A stretch of DNA of 62,163 bases, from contig JAEZXR010000022.1 of NCBI GenBank assembly GCA_023419605.1, forward strand, positions 1 through 62,163, in the 5' to 3' direction. This DNA comes from Bacillota bacterium (GTDB lineage Bacteria > Bacillota > Clostridia > Acetivibrionales > JAEZXR01). The position numbers and the translations under genes were made by a program. The notes beneath the pieces are model-generated. The model searched no databases and was not told the origin of the DNA. It saw nothing but the letters and a program-made list of their open reading frames with translations. Numbering within the stretch: the stretch's first letter is position 1; each line of letters starts with the position of its first letter. Below are positions 50,979 through 59,698 of the stretch, in pieces.

Positions 50979-51860
50979 GTGAAGTTAGCTAAGGGGGCCT
51001 TGAACAGAGTGGTGAGCAGGCCTTTTATTATTGTTTTTTCCGTAGTGCTTTCCTTGCTTTATTGTATTGTAGACTTTTTAAATCCACTGATAGCAGTGAT
51101 CTTCGGTTTTAGCGCCATGGGGGAAGGGGATCTGTTAGGCACCGTGATATCCTTGATCCAACTGGCATTATCACCGGCACTGTTGATGAAAGCAGGACTT
51201 TGGATTATTGCAGGTGTTGTATTGGCTGCTCTGGTTACAGGACTTTTGTTTTCAGGCTACTTTTACATATTGAAGAATACACTGGAAAATGCTCCACGAA
51301 AAAGAGGGGAGTATTTCGAAGGAATAAAAAAATATTTTGGACGTATCTTTCGAACCAACCTGGCAGTACTGTCCTTATCCGTGGTTTTCCTGGTTTTCCT
51401 GATCGTTTTATCCGTCCCGGCGCTGTTTGTCAGTTGGTCATGGCAAGCAGGAAAGGCCGAACTGTTTGGAATGATGCTGCTGCTGGATATCTTAACTGTA
51501 GTCGTCGTTTTTTTCATATTTATGTTTTTCCGGTTGTATCTATCCTACTGGTATCCTGCGGTATACAGCTTCCAAAAAGGCTCCTTTAGAATGGCGAAAA
51601 ACATCGTTGAGGGAAAATTTTGGATCCTGGTGGGAAGATGGGTATTGATTGATATCCTGTTTATACTGGTTGAAGTTCTTTTTCTAAACCTGCGCTACAG
51701 GATATCATTAGGTGGAGAAAGCGGTCCTGTACTCATTTCCATGCTATTTGCAGGGAAATTGGTAACGGCGGTGTTATTCTTTTCGACAGTGACCACCTTC
51801 CTGTTTGCTTCCTTTAGGACAATATCCAGCTATTTGACAGATAAAAATCAGGTTCAATAA
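50979..51860 (+). CDS. Polytopic membrane protein, unknown function
   Basis: About 293 residues with six hydrophobic segments and short charged loops, resembling glycerophosphodiester-phosphodiesterase-type or DUF7847-like membrane domains only in topology. GTG at 50979 has AGAGG eight bases upstream; an in-frame ATG at 50973 is two residues longer. It has its own promoter and terminator, and lies between a cell-wall amidase and sleB. No motif shows an enzymatic role. Confidence 0.7.
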   Translation: MKLAKGALNRVVSRPFIIVFSVVLSLLYCIVDFLNPLIAVIFGFSAMGEGDLLGTVISLIQLALSPALLMKAGLWIIAGVVLAALVTGLLFSGYFYILKNTLENAPRKRGEYFEGIKKYFGRIFRTNLAVLSLSVVFLVFLIVLSVPALFVSWSWQAGKAELFGMMLLLDILTVVVVFFIFMFFRLYLSYWYPAVYSFQKGSFRMAKNIVEGKFWILVGRWVLIDILFILVEVLFLNLRYRISLGGESGPVLISMLFAGKLVTAVLFFSTVTTFLFASFRTISSYLTDKNQVQ

Positions 51861-51890
51861 AAAGGTCGCCTTTGAAGGCGACCTTTTTAT
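51857..51890. terminator. Bidirectional terminator before sleB
   Basis: AAAAAGGTCGCCTT and AAGGCGACCTTTTT are perfect complements around a TGA loop. Confidence 0.9.
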
Positions 51891-51898
51891 TGATGTTG

Positions 51899-52594
51899 CT
51901 ATCTGGCAAAATTATGTCTTCCGATACTCAGGATAATGGGCCTGGACCATATCCACTGGCTTGTTGCGGTAGCCGGATTATAGTAGTAAATGCACCCATA
52001 GGTTGGGTCCCAGCCGTTCAAAGCGTCCCTTGCGGCACGGTAAGCCGTGTTATCGGGCTGCAGGTTGATTTGCCCGTCACTTACCGCATCAAAAGCACCG
52101 GGCTGGTAGATAACACCGGCGATTGTAGTAGGGAACCTTCCGTCACGGATTCTGTTAAGTATTACAGCGGCAACGGCAACCTGGCCGATATAGGGCTCAC
52201 CCCTTGCTTCTCCATAGATAATGTGAGCCAACAGGTCTTCATCTCTACTGCTTGAAGTATAATTATTACCGCCTCCGGTATAGATACCCAGAGCTTGTAG
52301 GGTTTGAGGTCCTGCAACACCATCGACATCCAAACCGTTTTTGGACTGGAAGTACCGTACGGCCTGATACGTTTGATATCCATAAATCCCATCAATATCA
52401 CCGTAGTAGTACCCCCAGTTGGAAAGCTTGGTCTGGATTTGAATAACTTCCTGGCCCCGTGAGCCGTAATAGGATGCAGCTGCTCTCGTAAATTCATCTA
52501 TGTCCAATGACTGCTTTCTGTATATATACGAAGAAGTTAGCATTGTTACAAGGCACACAGTTGCAAATACTAAATAGATAATTTTTCTACGCAA
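51899..52594 (-). CDS. sleB: Spore cortex-lytic enzyme SleB
   Basis: A 231-residue exported lytic transglycosylase that degrades spore cortex during germination. It has an N-terminal membrane/signal segment (5-24), a peptidoglycan-binding domain (45-105, VIQIQTKLSNWGYYYGDIDG and VAGPQTLQALG) and a hydrolase domain (118-231) with the catalytic glutamate in YGEARGEP (Glu129). The partner gene ypeB, usually next to sleB, is absent. This gene is the clearest evidence that the organism forms spores. Confidence 0.93.
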   Translation of the reverse strand: MRRKIIYLVFATVCLVTMLTSSYIYRKQSLDIDEFTRAAASYYGSRGQEVIQIQTKLSNWGYYYGDIDGIYGYQTYQAVRYFQSKNGLDVDGVAGPQTLQALGIYTGGGNNYTSSSRDEDLLAHIIYGEARGEPYIGQVAVAAVILNRIRDGRFPTTIAGVIYQPGAFDAVSDGQINLQPDNTAYRAARDALNGWDPTYGCIYYYNPATATSQWIWSRPIILSIGRHNFAR

Positions 52595-52689
52595 AGCAAT
52601 CCTCCTTTATAAAATACTGTACACTTATTTTCTGTATTTTTTACTAGAATATGTGTGATAAAAAAAATCATAGTAAATCCCGGCAAAAA

Positions 52690-52724
52690 GAAACAGCCAT
52701 GGCATGTTTGCCATGGCTGTTTCT
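52690..52724. terminator. Terminator for the small spore-type genes
   Basis: GAAACAGCCATGGCA and TGCCATGGCTGTTTC are near-perfect complements with a TGTT-type loop, followed by T on either strand. Confidence 0.8.
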
Positions 52725-52742
52725 CAGTCTGGTATGAGAGCA

Positions 52743-53054
52743 TTATATGAGTAATATGTACACAAGGAGTATAAGTAAAAACTCATCTTCAATTTGTTCC
52801 TGCAATAGCAGAAATATAAGCCCAAAGATGATAATGTCATCGAGGAATATGTTACGGCCCAAAAAATTAATGGGAGGGGCTCCTCTGGCTTCATCAGCTT
52901 CAACCGTGAGACGTTGGTTTTTTTCATTTTCGTTTGGAAGAGGAATTTCTTCTATTTCCCGTATGATATCCGACTCTGCTATTTTGACCTGGGGAGATTG
53001 CCGGACGGGAACCATGTTTCTTCTCGTCTTTACTGGAGGTCTTTTATATAACAT
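52743..53054 (-). CDS. Small protein with C-terminal acidic/hydrophobic repeats, spore-envelope candidate
   Basis: A 103-residue protein. The N-terminal 65 residues are basic to acidic and soluble. The C-terminal 35 residues contain two related units, DDIIIFGLIFLLL and EDEFLLILLVYILL. The same acidic-plus-hydrophobic unit occurs in the genes ending at 53957 and 54324. It lies directly upstream of sleB in the same orientation with a good GGGGGC-type site. A spore coat or membrane role is inferred from pattern and context only. Confidence 0.65.
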   Translation of the reverse strand: MLYKRPPVKTRRNMVPVRQSPQVKIAESDIIREIEEIPLPNENEKNQRLTVEADEARGAPPINFLGRNIFLDDIIIFGLIFLLLQEQIEDEFLLILLVYILLI

Positions 53055-53069
53055 TGCCCTGCCCCCTTC

Positions 53070-53459
53070 TTAAAAACTACCTTTGTCGGATTCATCCAAA
53101 ACTCTTGAAAGGCTTGCCATTTGCAAAAGTTTAATACAATTGTTCACTTTTTTTTGCCTGGAATTGTTCAAAAAAGGACGAATCGCATTAAGGAGATTTA
53201 CTCTCGGATCACTATTGTGACTTACATGATCCATGACTTTCTTTATCCTACGCATCATCTCCACATTTTCTTCAAGTTCGCTTTTTTGGAACTTTTCTTC
53301 TTTGACAAATGGCTGGTCAGCAGGTTTGGGTGCAGGCTCCCCCCCAGATTCAGCAGATCCTGCAAGCATATTCAGCAAACCTTTAAAATTATCCGGTATA
53401 TTCTCCTGGCCTAACATATCGGTAATTTGTTTTATTTTTTTATTCAGGTCTTCACTCAT
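53070..53459 (-). CDS. Small helical soluble protein, unknown function
   Basis: A 129-residue protein, mostly helical and charged (begins MSEDLNKKIK, ends DESDKGSF), with a Pro-rich hinge near residues 45-55. The second half (ENVEMMRRIKKVMDHV, RVNLLNAIRPFLNNSRQKKVNNCIKLLQMA) resembles small clostridial proteins found beside sporulation genes. ATG at 53459 has GGAGG upstream. The next gene upstream encodes a similar small helical protein. Confidence 0.65.
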   Translation of the reverse strand: MSEDLNKKIKQITDMLGQENIPDNFKGLLNMLAGSAESGGEPAPKPADQPFVKEEKFQKSELEENVEMMRRIKKVMDHVSHNSDPRVNLLNAIRPFLNNSRQKKVNNCIKLLQMASLSRVLDESDKGSF

Positions 53460-53504
53460 TGGGCATTCCTCCACGAGTACTTTTAATTCATGTATATTCA
53501 GAAA

Positions 53505-53825
53505 TTACTTAATAATGTCTTTTATTTTTTTAATTATTTCATCCCCATGTTCGCCCATAACTTTTGAAAGCTTGTTCAGATCTGCATCCGATACTTTTTG
53601 CTTGATCTCGTCCTTATCAATATTAAGTTCTCGGAGCTTTGATTCATCAAACTCATTAATCTTGGACAACAGTTCGTTTTTATCCACTTTGTTCAGCCTT
53701 TTAGCCAGGTCATCAGGATTTCCATTCTTTAGCATTTCCAAAGCCTTATTGAGCTTTGCCTCCAGTACTTTTTCGTCCATTTTTCCCAGCATCTCCGCAA
53801 TTTTCTTATTCAAGGGATTATTCAT
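53505..53825 (-). CDS. Small highly charged helical protein, unknown function
   Basis: A 106-residue Lys/Glu/Asp-rich protein predicted to be almost entirely helical (KLNKALEMLKNGNPDDLAKRL; ELLSKINEF). It has no membrane segment and no cysteine. AGGAGG precedes the ATG. It lies between the helical gene at 53070 and the hydrophobic small proteins, so a role in spore formation is likely but not proven. Confidence 0.65.
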   Translation of the reverse strand: MNNPLNKKIAEMLGKMDEKVLEAKLNKALEMLKNGNPDDLAKRLNKVDKNELLSKINEFDESKLRELNIDKDEIKQKVSDADLNKLSKVMGEHGDEIIKKIKDIIK

Positions 53826-53956
53826 GGTATACTACCTCCTGTTAAATAATGATGAGCAAAATAAAGAGACTGTGGCAGTAGCAGTAAAGCAGGCAAACTT
53901 CCTATTACTACCCACTACAGTCTATGTACAGTTGAGCTGCTTATGATTAATGCTCC

Positions 53957-54169
53957 TTAGCATTTTTCATCTCTGGTATAGCCATTACCGAAGAACAAAA
54001 GAAGGAAGAGGATTATGAAGAACAGAATTGTACCGTTGTCATGCCTGCCTACCTCGTCACATGAATCTCCCAAGCCGGGGAAGTTTCCATTGAAGAGAAG
54101 CAGGAATACAAGGATAAAAAAAAGTATTTCATCGTTATCCCTGTTAATGCCATTGCCAAATAAGCCCAT
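53957..54169 (-). CDS. Small hydrophobic repeat protein, spore-envelope candidate
   Basis: A 70-residue protein with two copies of an acidic-plus-hydrophobic unit: NDEILFFILVFLLLF and NGTILFFIILFLLLF, joined by a Gly/Asp/Cys linker. ATG at 54169 is chosen because GGGAGG precedes it; a longer frame starting at 54283 has no ribosome binding site. It is a clear paralogue of the gene at 54324-54500. Similar tiny proteins are typical of spore coats and crusts. Confidence 0.7.
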   Translation of the reverse strand: MGLFGNGINRDNDEILFFILVFLLLFNGNFPGLGDSCDEVGRHDNGTILFFIILFLLLFFGNGYTRDEKC

Positions 54170-54323
54170 AATACAACCTCCCAAAAATTTGTACGTTATA
54201 TAGTATGTTGTACCTGGGAAAAGTGTTACAAAAATTAAAAATAAAATAAAAATAAAAGCCGGGATTAGTCCGGCTTTATCCATGTGAGTTTAGGAGTAGG
54301 GAAAATATAACTTTCCCTGCACC

Positions 54324-54500
54324 TTAGTAAAACAATATAAGAAATATGAGTATAAAGAACAAGATCGAGTTATCATGTTCGACCTCCCAGCCTGCGCCGT
54401 TGTATCCTGAGCGATAGAGGGGAGAGCCGTCATAAAAAAGTAAAAGGAATACCAAAATAAAGAACAAGATCTCAGAGTTGTTGCCATATTCCGCCGCCAT
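54324..54500 (-). CDS. Small hydrophobic repeat protein (58 aa), paralogue of the previous gene
   Basis: A 58-residue frame with two units, NSEILFFILVFLLLF and DNSILFFILIFLILF, around a Gly/Tyr-rich linker. GGAGGA lies six bases before ATG 54500. An overlapping longer frame on the same strand is rejected because it lacks this site and the family pattern. It is the first gene of the minus-strand small-protein group. Confidence 0.7.
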   Translation of the reverse strand: MAAEYGNNSEILFFILVFLLLFYDGSPLYRSGYNGAGWEVEHDNSILFFILIFLILFY

Positions 54501-54735
54501 AACAATTCCTCCATCAAATATATTTACTATTTACATAATACTCACCACATACCGAAATGGTTACGCTTAAAAATATATAGATTGATAATCCGTAAAATCC
54601 GATATAGAATACCTGTATATGCATGTGAAAACAGCGGTCCTTTTTGCAGGTTCCCAAAGAGATATAAAAACTTCGATTTACTGCGGTGCATTCGGGGTAT
54701 AAATGTACTATATAAAATATAACAGGAGGAGAAGG

Positions 54736-55434
54736 ATGAATCATTTTTCCTATGTACTAAGTTTTATGGAGGGGTTTTTGACCTTTATTTCGCCTTGCAT
54801 ACTTCCGCTATTACCGGTCTACTTTTTTTATCTGGCAGGAGAGGCGGCGGAAGACGGGATAGGAGAAAAGCGCGGGAAGGGGCGGCTTATACTGAACTCA
54901 CTCGGTTTTGTTGCCGGCTTTACATTGATTTTTGTTACACTGGGGGCAACAGCAACCTCTTTAGGTTCCTTTCTTAAAGGACACCTTGGAATTCTGCAAA
55001 AAGTCAGTGGAATCATCATGATTGTGTTCGGACTGAACTTCATGGGGGTTTTCAAGGTAGGATTTTTGAATTTTGAAAAAAGATTGGAATATAATTTTAA
55101 AAGGCTAAACTTTTTTAATTCCATTGTATTTGGTATCGTATTCGGCTTCGGGTGGACTCCCTGCGGAGGACAATTCCTGGGAGCAGCACTCCTGGCTGCT
55201 GCCAACTCCGGCACAGTATGGGAAGGAATCCTGCTTTTGCTCCTCTATTCTCTGGGACTTGGAATTCCTTTTATTTTGGTAGGGGTTGTCTTTGAAAAGG
55301 TAAAGGGCGCATTAAAACAAATACAGCAGCACAGCAGGGCTATCAATATAGTTTCGGGAGGGATACTGATTCTTGCAGGTCTTTTGGTTCTAACAGGAAA
55401 TCTGCAATATTTCAGCTATTACTTGACAAGATAA
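54736..55434 (+). CDS. ccdA: CcdA-type thiol-disulfide transmembrane protein
   Basis: A 232-residue protein with six membrane segments that carries reducing equivalents from cytoplasmic thioredoxin across the membrane. The two redox cysteines lie in FISPCILPLLP near residue 20 and GWTPCGGQFLGA near residue 137. ATG at 54736 follows AGGAGGAG. It is directly followed by a TlpA-like thioredoxin. In spore formers this pair (CcdA with StoA or ResA) serves cortex formation or cytochrome c maturation. No cytochrome genes are here and spore genes adjoin, so cortex formation is favoured. Confidence 0.92.
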   Translation: MNHFSYVLSFMEGFLTFISPCILPLLPVYFFYLAGEAAEDGIGEKRGKGRLILNSLGFVAGFTLIFVTLGATATSLGSFLKGHLGILQKVSGIIMIVFGLNFMGVFKVGFLNFEKRLEYNFKRLNFFNSIVFGIVFGFGWTPCGGQFLGAALLAAANSGTVWEGILLLLLYSLGLGIPFILVGVVFEKVKGALKQIQQHSRAINIVSGGILILAGLLVLTGNLQYFSYYLTR

Positions 55435-55452
55435 CAAAGGGAGGAACTGTAA

Positions 55453-56046
55453 ATGAATGTAAAAAAGATAGGTAATATTCTATTTTGGATTGTACTGCTG
55501 GGACTATTATTTTTTGTCGCCAATAATTTCTACAATCGGTATAAAGCCAAGGCCGAGATCGAAAGCAAGTTAAATCAGCAGCCAGCGCAGCAGCAGGGCA
55601 CGCAGAGCCAAGAGACAGGCAAGCCCATGGCACCGGACTTTACACTCACGGACCTGGAAGGCAAAACAGTAAAATTGTCGGATTACCGGGGGAAGATAGT
55701 AATACTTAATTTCTGGGCGACATGGTGTCCTCCATGCAGAGAAGAAATCCCCGACCTTATAAAGGTATCGGAAGAACTTTCAAAAGGAAAGGATGCAGTT
55801 GTACTGGCAGTGAACCTCACCAACGGCTATAATGGAGAGAATCCGGATCGAGTAAAAAAATTCGTAAAGGATAATAAGATGACGATGAAAGTTTTGCTGG
55901 ATGAAAAGGATGAGGCTGCTATGCAGTACGGAATAGCCAGCATACCCACAACATTTTTTATTAACCGGGATGGGACCGTTTACGGATATGAAATAAAATC
56001 TATGGGCTATCAGGATTTTATGGGAGTTGTAAATAAGATGAAATAG
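55453..56046 (+). CDS. Membrane-anchored TlpA/ResA/StoA-like thioredoxin
   Basis: A 197-residue protein with an N-terminal membrane anchor (residues 8-24), a Gln-rich linker (40-58) and an AhpC/TlpA-type thioredoxin domain (60-197) with active site WCPPC near residue 95 and cis-Pro in ASIPTTFF. It is located outside the membrane and reduces disulfides, recharged by CcdA encoded 18 bp upstream. The gene position near sleB favours a StoA-like spore role over ResA-like heme work. Confidence 0.9.
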   Translation: MNVKKIGNILFWIVLLGLLFFVANNFYNRYKAKAEIESKLNQQPAQQQGTQSQETGKPMAPDFTLTDLEGKTVKLSDYRGKIVILNFWATWCPPCREEIPDLIKVSEELSKGKDAVVLAVNLTNGYNGENPDRVKKFVKDNKMTMKVLLDEKDEAAMQYGIASIPTTFFINRDGTVYGYEIKSMGYQDFMGVVNKMK

Positions 56047-56101
56047 AGGGTGGCAGCATATACAGTAAAGGATCAGTAAAATACCAGGGCTGCTTTTTAC
56101 T

Positions 56102-56141
56102 CAGACATACGGATTTTATGCCAGCCCGTATGTCTGATTTT
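56102..56141 (+). terminator. Terminator after the ccdA-tlpA pair
   Basis: CAGACATACGG and CCGTATGTCTG form a perfect 11-bp stem followed by ATTTTG. Confidence 0.75.
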
Positions 56142-56234
56142 GTATAAGGGCAAAATATGCGGTAGCATTTGGATTTGTGAAAAATAGCTTCTGCTATCCT
56201 TTGGCTACACCATAAAAAGAAAGAGGGTTTTATT

Positions 56235-57518
56235 ATGAACAGTAAAGTGTTAAATGTAAATAGTCAGGATTTCGACAAAGAAGTTTTGAAAAGTAATCAA
56301 CCGGTGGTTGTTTATTTCTATTCGGAGGACTGTGCACCCTGTATAGCCTTTACCCCCATTTTTGAAAGAGTTGCGGAGAAATATGACGGACAAATGAAAT
56401 TCGTCAAAATATTCAGGCAACAGAACCGGGCATTGGCTGAAAGCTATAACATCAAAAGCAGCCCTGCCATCCTGTTTTTTAAGAATGGGGAGGAAGTATG
56501 TTCCAGACTGAACGGATATATCAGCAATCCGGAATTGCGGCAGGTTATTGAAAGCGTTATTGGAGGAACCTGTATGCGCCGCGAGAGACAGCGGGTATAC
56601 TGTGATGTGCTTATACTGGGAGCAGGTCCGGCAGGTCTTTCAGCTGCAATCTATGCTGCCAGAGCAAAGTTATATACTATTATTATCGATGAAGGAATGC
56701 CGGGCGGGCAGGTAGCCACCACCTACCATGTTGCAAATTATCCCGGGACCAATGGAGTTATCCGAGGCTTGGATCTGGTTGAAAATATGAAAAAGCAGGC
56801 TCTGGACTTTGGAGCCCAAATTGATGATCTGAAGGAGATCTCCGAGGTGAATTTCGAAGGCAGCGAAAAGTATGTAAAAACAGAAGACACGGATTACTAT
56901 GCAAAAAGTGTTATTATAGCTACCGGAGCACAGCCCAGAAAGCTTCCTGCCGAGGGAGAAAGGGAGTTCCGGGGCAGAGGTGTCCACTACTGTGCTACCT
57001 GTGATGGTGCTATGTACCAGGACACCAACGTTCTTGTCATCGGAGGCGGAAACTCCGCAGTAGAAGAAGCTGTATTCCTGACACGCTATGCAAAGCATGT
57101 GACCATCGTGCATCAGTTTGACCACTTTCAAGCATCAAAAGCTGCACAAGACGAGGCATTGAATCATCCGGACATCGATGTCATATGGGATTCGGAAGTG
57201 AGAAAAATCAGCGGAGAGAATTTTGTACAGAAAGTAACGATAGAAAACATAAAAACCAAGGAACAGAAGGAAATTGAAACCGACGGGCTGTTTGTATATA
57301 TCGGCATGGAGCCTAAAACCGATCTGTTTAAGGGGAAGGTCGATACCAATCAGTGGGGGTATATTCAGGCGGATGAAGACATGAAAACAAATATCTCAGG
57401 AATCTATGTAGCCGGTGATGTAAGAGAGAAGAAGATAAGGCAGATTGCTACGGCCGCAGCCGATGGAGTGGTTGCCGGAATCATGGCTGAAAAGTATATA
57501 AATGGGAAAAACCACTAG
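56235..57518 (+). CDS. Thioredoxin-thioredoxin reductase fusion
   Basis: A 427-residue natural fusion. Residues 1-110 are a thioredoxin with active site CAPC (Cys33, Cys36) instead of CGPC. Residues 120-427 are a low-molecular-weight TrxR with FAD site GAGPAG (129-134), redox pair CATC (253-256), the nucleotide-site GGGNSA and AGDVREKKIRQI. The thioredoxin comes first, the reverse of the better-known TrxR-Trx fusions. The HRRxxFRA stretch that binds the NADPH phosphate reads HQFDHFQASK, so NADPH specificity is doubtful. It could feed electrons to CcdA. Confidence 0.92.
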   Translation: MNSKVLNVNSQDFDKEVLKSNQPVVVYFYSEDCAPCIAFTPIFERVAEKYDGQMKFVKIFRQQNRALAESYNIKSSPAILFFKNGEEVCSRLNGYISNPELRQVIESVIGGTCMRRERQRVYCDVLILGAGPAGLSAAIYAARAKLYTIIIDEGMPGGQVATTYHVANYPGTNGVIRGLDLVENMKKQALDFGAQIDDLKEISEVNFEGSEKYVKTEDTDYYAKSVIIATGAQPRKLPAEGEREFRGRGVHYCATCDGAMYQDTNVLVIGGGNSAVEEAVFLTRYAKHVTIVHQFDHFQASKAAQDEALNHPDIDVIWDSEVRKISGENFVQKVTIENIKTKEQKEIETDGLFVYIGMEPKTDLFKGKVDTNQWGYIQADEDMKTNISGIYVAGDVREKKIRQIATAAADGVVAGIMAEKYINGKNH

Positions 57519-57535
57519 GGAGTTTTCCCATTTTT
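57500..57535 (+). terminator. Terminator overlapping the fusion gene stop codon
   Basis: AAATGGGAAAA and TTTTCCCATTT are perfect complements, with the stop codon (57516-57518) in the loop and TT following. Confidence 0.75.
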
Positions 57536-57579
57536 GACAATGGTCACAAAAATGTTACATTTTTAGCAGCCGTGGGCAG

Positions 57580-57609
57580 TTGAATTATTACCCCTATGAG
57601 TTATATAAT
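57580..57609 (+). promoter_or_regulatory. Promoter of the second TrxR-like gene
   Basis: TTGAAT, 18 bp, TATAAT. A second candidate (TTGACA at 57534, then TACATT) lies upstream. The leader between 57617 and 57703 can fold through GTGAAAA/TTTTCAC and CCTC/GAGG-type pairings and holds no supported gene. Confidence 0.55.
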
Positions 57610-57817
57610 TAAAGGAGTGTGAAAATAGTACTTCCTCTTTTTTACAGGCCCTTCACGGCGTCCGTCTGGGGCGGAGCAAAATTACAGGGAGGTTGCGTTT
57701 TCACGCTCTTAAAGGATAGGCAAAGTAAGACAAACAAATAAAATGTGTTTAACGGAAGATGAGGCCGGGGAGAAAATTTTTCCTGTAGGTTGGACACAAA
57801 TTGAAAGGAATAGCACC

Positions 57818-58690
57818 ATGTACGATGTAATCATCATAGGAAAAGGGCCGGCGGGGATATCTGCGGCACTATACACAGTAAGGGCGAACATGAAAACACT
57901 GGTTGTTGGAAGACGTGACAGTGCACTGCGGAAGGCGGAAAAGATCCAGAACTATTACGGATTTTCCGAAGTAATCAGTGGGGAATACCTGCTGAATGAG
58001 GGGGAGAATCAGGCACTGAAACTCGGAGCCGAAATGCTTGAGGATGAAGTGATAGCCATCGAAAAAAATGATTTTTTTGAAGTAACAACTTCAAATACGA
58101 AATATGAGAGCAAGGCAGTACTTCTAGCCACCGGACAACCCCAGAAAAAGGTCAGAATCCAGAATCTTGAAAGCTTTGAAGGAAAAGGAGTGAGCTATTG
58201 TTCCACCTGTGACGGCTTTTTTTATAATAATTTAAAGGTTGGCGTACTAGGGTTTAAAGATTATGCGGTACATGAAGCGATAGAACTTGAAACATATACA
58301 AAAGATATTACTATATATACCAATGGCAAGGAACTGGAACTAACGGAAAAATTCATGGAAGACGCAAAAAGATTTAAATTAAACACAAGACCCATAGCGA
58401 AGCTGGAGGGCTCTGACTTCCTGCAGAGGGTACACTTTGAGGATGGAACCAGCGAAGATCTGGAAGGAATGTTTGTAGCTTTTGAAAGTGCTTCCAGTAC
58501 TGATTTTGCCAGAAAGATGGGGATATTGACAGAAGGCAGCAATGTAATTGTAGATAAACACCAACAAACAAATCTGGATGGGCTGTTTGCAGCGGGAGAC
58601 TGTACCGGCGGGTTCAAGCAGATATCGGTTTCAGTTGGACAGGGGGCTCTGGCGGGCAAGCAGATAATTGAATATGTAAGGAGTTTATAG
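57818..58690 (+). CDS. Thioredoxin reductase-like flavoprotein, possibly ferredoxin-dependent
   Basis: A 290-residue TrxR-type flavoenzyme with FAD site IIGKGPAGISAA, redox pair CSTC (128-131) and FAAGDCTGGFKQI. The NADPH-binding glycine motif (normally GGGDSA) is replaced by GFKDYA (145-150), and the HRRxxFRA segment is missing. This loss is the hallmark of clostridial ferredoxin-linked thioredoxin reductases (FFTR), so electrons probably come from ferredoxin or another donor. ATG at 57818 follows AAGGAA; the longer frame from 57743 lacks a site. Confidence 0.85.
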   Translation: MYDVIIIGKGPAGISAALYTVRANMKTLVVGRRDSALRKAEKIQNYYGFSEVISGEYLLNEGENQALKLGAEMLEDEVIAIEKNDFFEVTTSNTKYESKAVLLATGQPQKKVRIQNLESFEGKGVSYCSTCDGFFYNNLKVGVLGFKDYAVHEAIELETYTKDITIYTNGKELELTEKFMEDAKRFKLNTRPIAKLEGSDFLQRVHFEDGTSEDLEGMFVAFESASSTDFARKMGILTEGSNVIVDKHQQTNLDGLFAAGDCTGGFKQISVSVGQGALAGKQIIEYVRSL

Positions 58691-58715
58691 CAGCTTAGTT
58701 TGAGGGGGGTAAATC

Positions 58716-59567
58716 ATGCAGGATAAAAAAGAGGCTTATGAAGTGCTGGGTCTCCCGGAGGGGGCCAGCAAGGACGAAATCTTAAAAAGATATGACATTC
58801 TGCTCAAGAAACATAGAACGGGTAGTCAAACAGGGGAACCGAAAGAATTCAGCCTGGAAGAAGTAAACAATGCCTATAATCTGCTGATGGGCTATCAGAG
58901 TAATGTGCCGGTGGAGCCGACAAAGCCCAATCCTGTAATAGGGTTCATTAGTCGGCAATTTAAGCTGGATGAAAGGAAATTATCCAATTTCTTTCATTAT
59001 TATAAGATCCATATAATAGTGGCAATTATAGCGGTGATTGTTTTGGGAACCACCATCCGGGGGTGTGTAACCCGGGTAGATCCCGATTTTTACCTGACTT
59101 TCATCGGTGATATGTACGTAACGGATACGGAGCAGGTGGGAAGCAATATCAAATCCAATCTTCCGGATATAAAGGCTCCGCAGGTTGACCTTATAGCTCT
59201 TTCGGAGAAAGACAACGGTGAACAGGCCTATGCAATGCAAATGAAAGCCATGGCTATGATGGCGGCAGGAGATATGGATCTGATTATTACCGATAAGATA
59301 AACTTTGAAAGGTATGCAAAACAGGAAGCTTTCATTGATCTTACGGATTTGGCAAAAGAGCTTGGTGTCGACAAGGAGAAAAACAAGGATTATATCATGA
59401 CTCTTGAGGGGAAAACACAAGAAGGATTATATGGTATAAATATCGGTGACAGTGCCTGGGTAAAAGAGCAGAATATAAAAGGGAAAGAGCTGATAGCTTC
59501 GATCCGAATTAATGCCAAGAACCATGACAAAGCTGTCGAAGCACTAAAGCTGTTGATAAAGAAGTAA
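58716..59567 (+). CDS. J-domain-like membrane protein without HPD motif
   Basis: A 283-residue protein. Residues 5-65 look like a DnaJ domain (EAYEVLGLPEGASKDEILKRYDILLKKH), but the HPD tripeptide that activates DnaK is replaced by HRT. One membrane segment lies at about 100-116, followed by an extracellular domain of about 165 residues reminiscent of solute-binding folds (MDLIITDKINFERYA, AFIDLTDLAKELGV). It may be a protein scaffold rather than a co-chaperone. GAGGGGGG precedes the ATG. Confidence 0.7.
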   Translation: MQDKKEAYEVLGLPEGASKDEILKRYDILLKKHRTGSQTGEPKEFSLEEVNNAYNLLMGYQSNVPVEPTKPNPVIGFISRQFKLDERKLSNFFHYYKIHIIVAIIAVIVLGTTIRGCVTRVDPDFYLTFIGDMYVTDTEQVGSNIKSNLPDIKAPQVDLIALSEKDNGEQAYAMQMKAMAMMAAGDMDLIITDKINFERYAKQEAFIDLTDLAKELGVDKEKNKDYIMTLEGKTQEGLYGINIGDSAWVKEQNIKGKELIASIRINAKNHDKAVEALKLLIKK

Positions 59568-59595
59568 AAAGGAGCTATGTATTGCTCCTTTTTTA
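59565..59595 (+). terminator. Rho-independent terminator
   Basis: AAAAAGGAGC and GCTCCTTTTT form a perfect stem ending in a T-run right after the stop codon. Confidence 0.85.
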
Positions 59596-59698
59596 CTTTA
59601 TTTTATTTATAATGTATAATATAATATAAAAAAGGTTGTCCCAATAACGTAAAGATATGGGATTTTATAAAAAAGTGAAGAGAGCGGGGGAAATATAA

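Noticed and set aside
54290..54517. 75-residue minus-strand ORF overlapping the 58-aa gene
   Set aside because: The other frame (54324-54500) has a proper ribosome binding site and the duplicated hydrophobic pattern shared with the neighbouring gene; this one is its shadow.
57619..57741. Possible 40-codon ORF starting at GTG after AAGGAG
   Set aside because: Spacing to the ribosome binding site is too short, composition is not coding-like, and the segment can fold into a hairpin.
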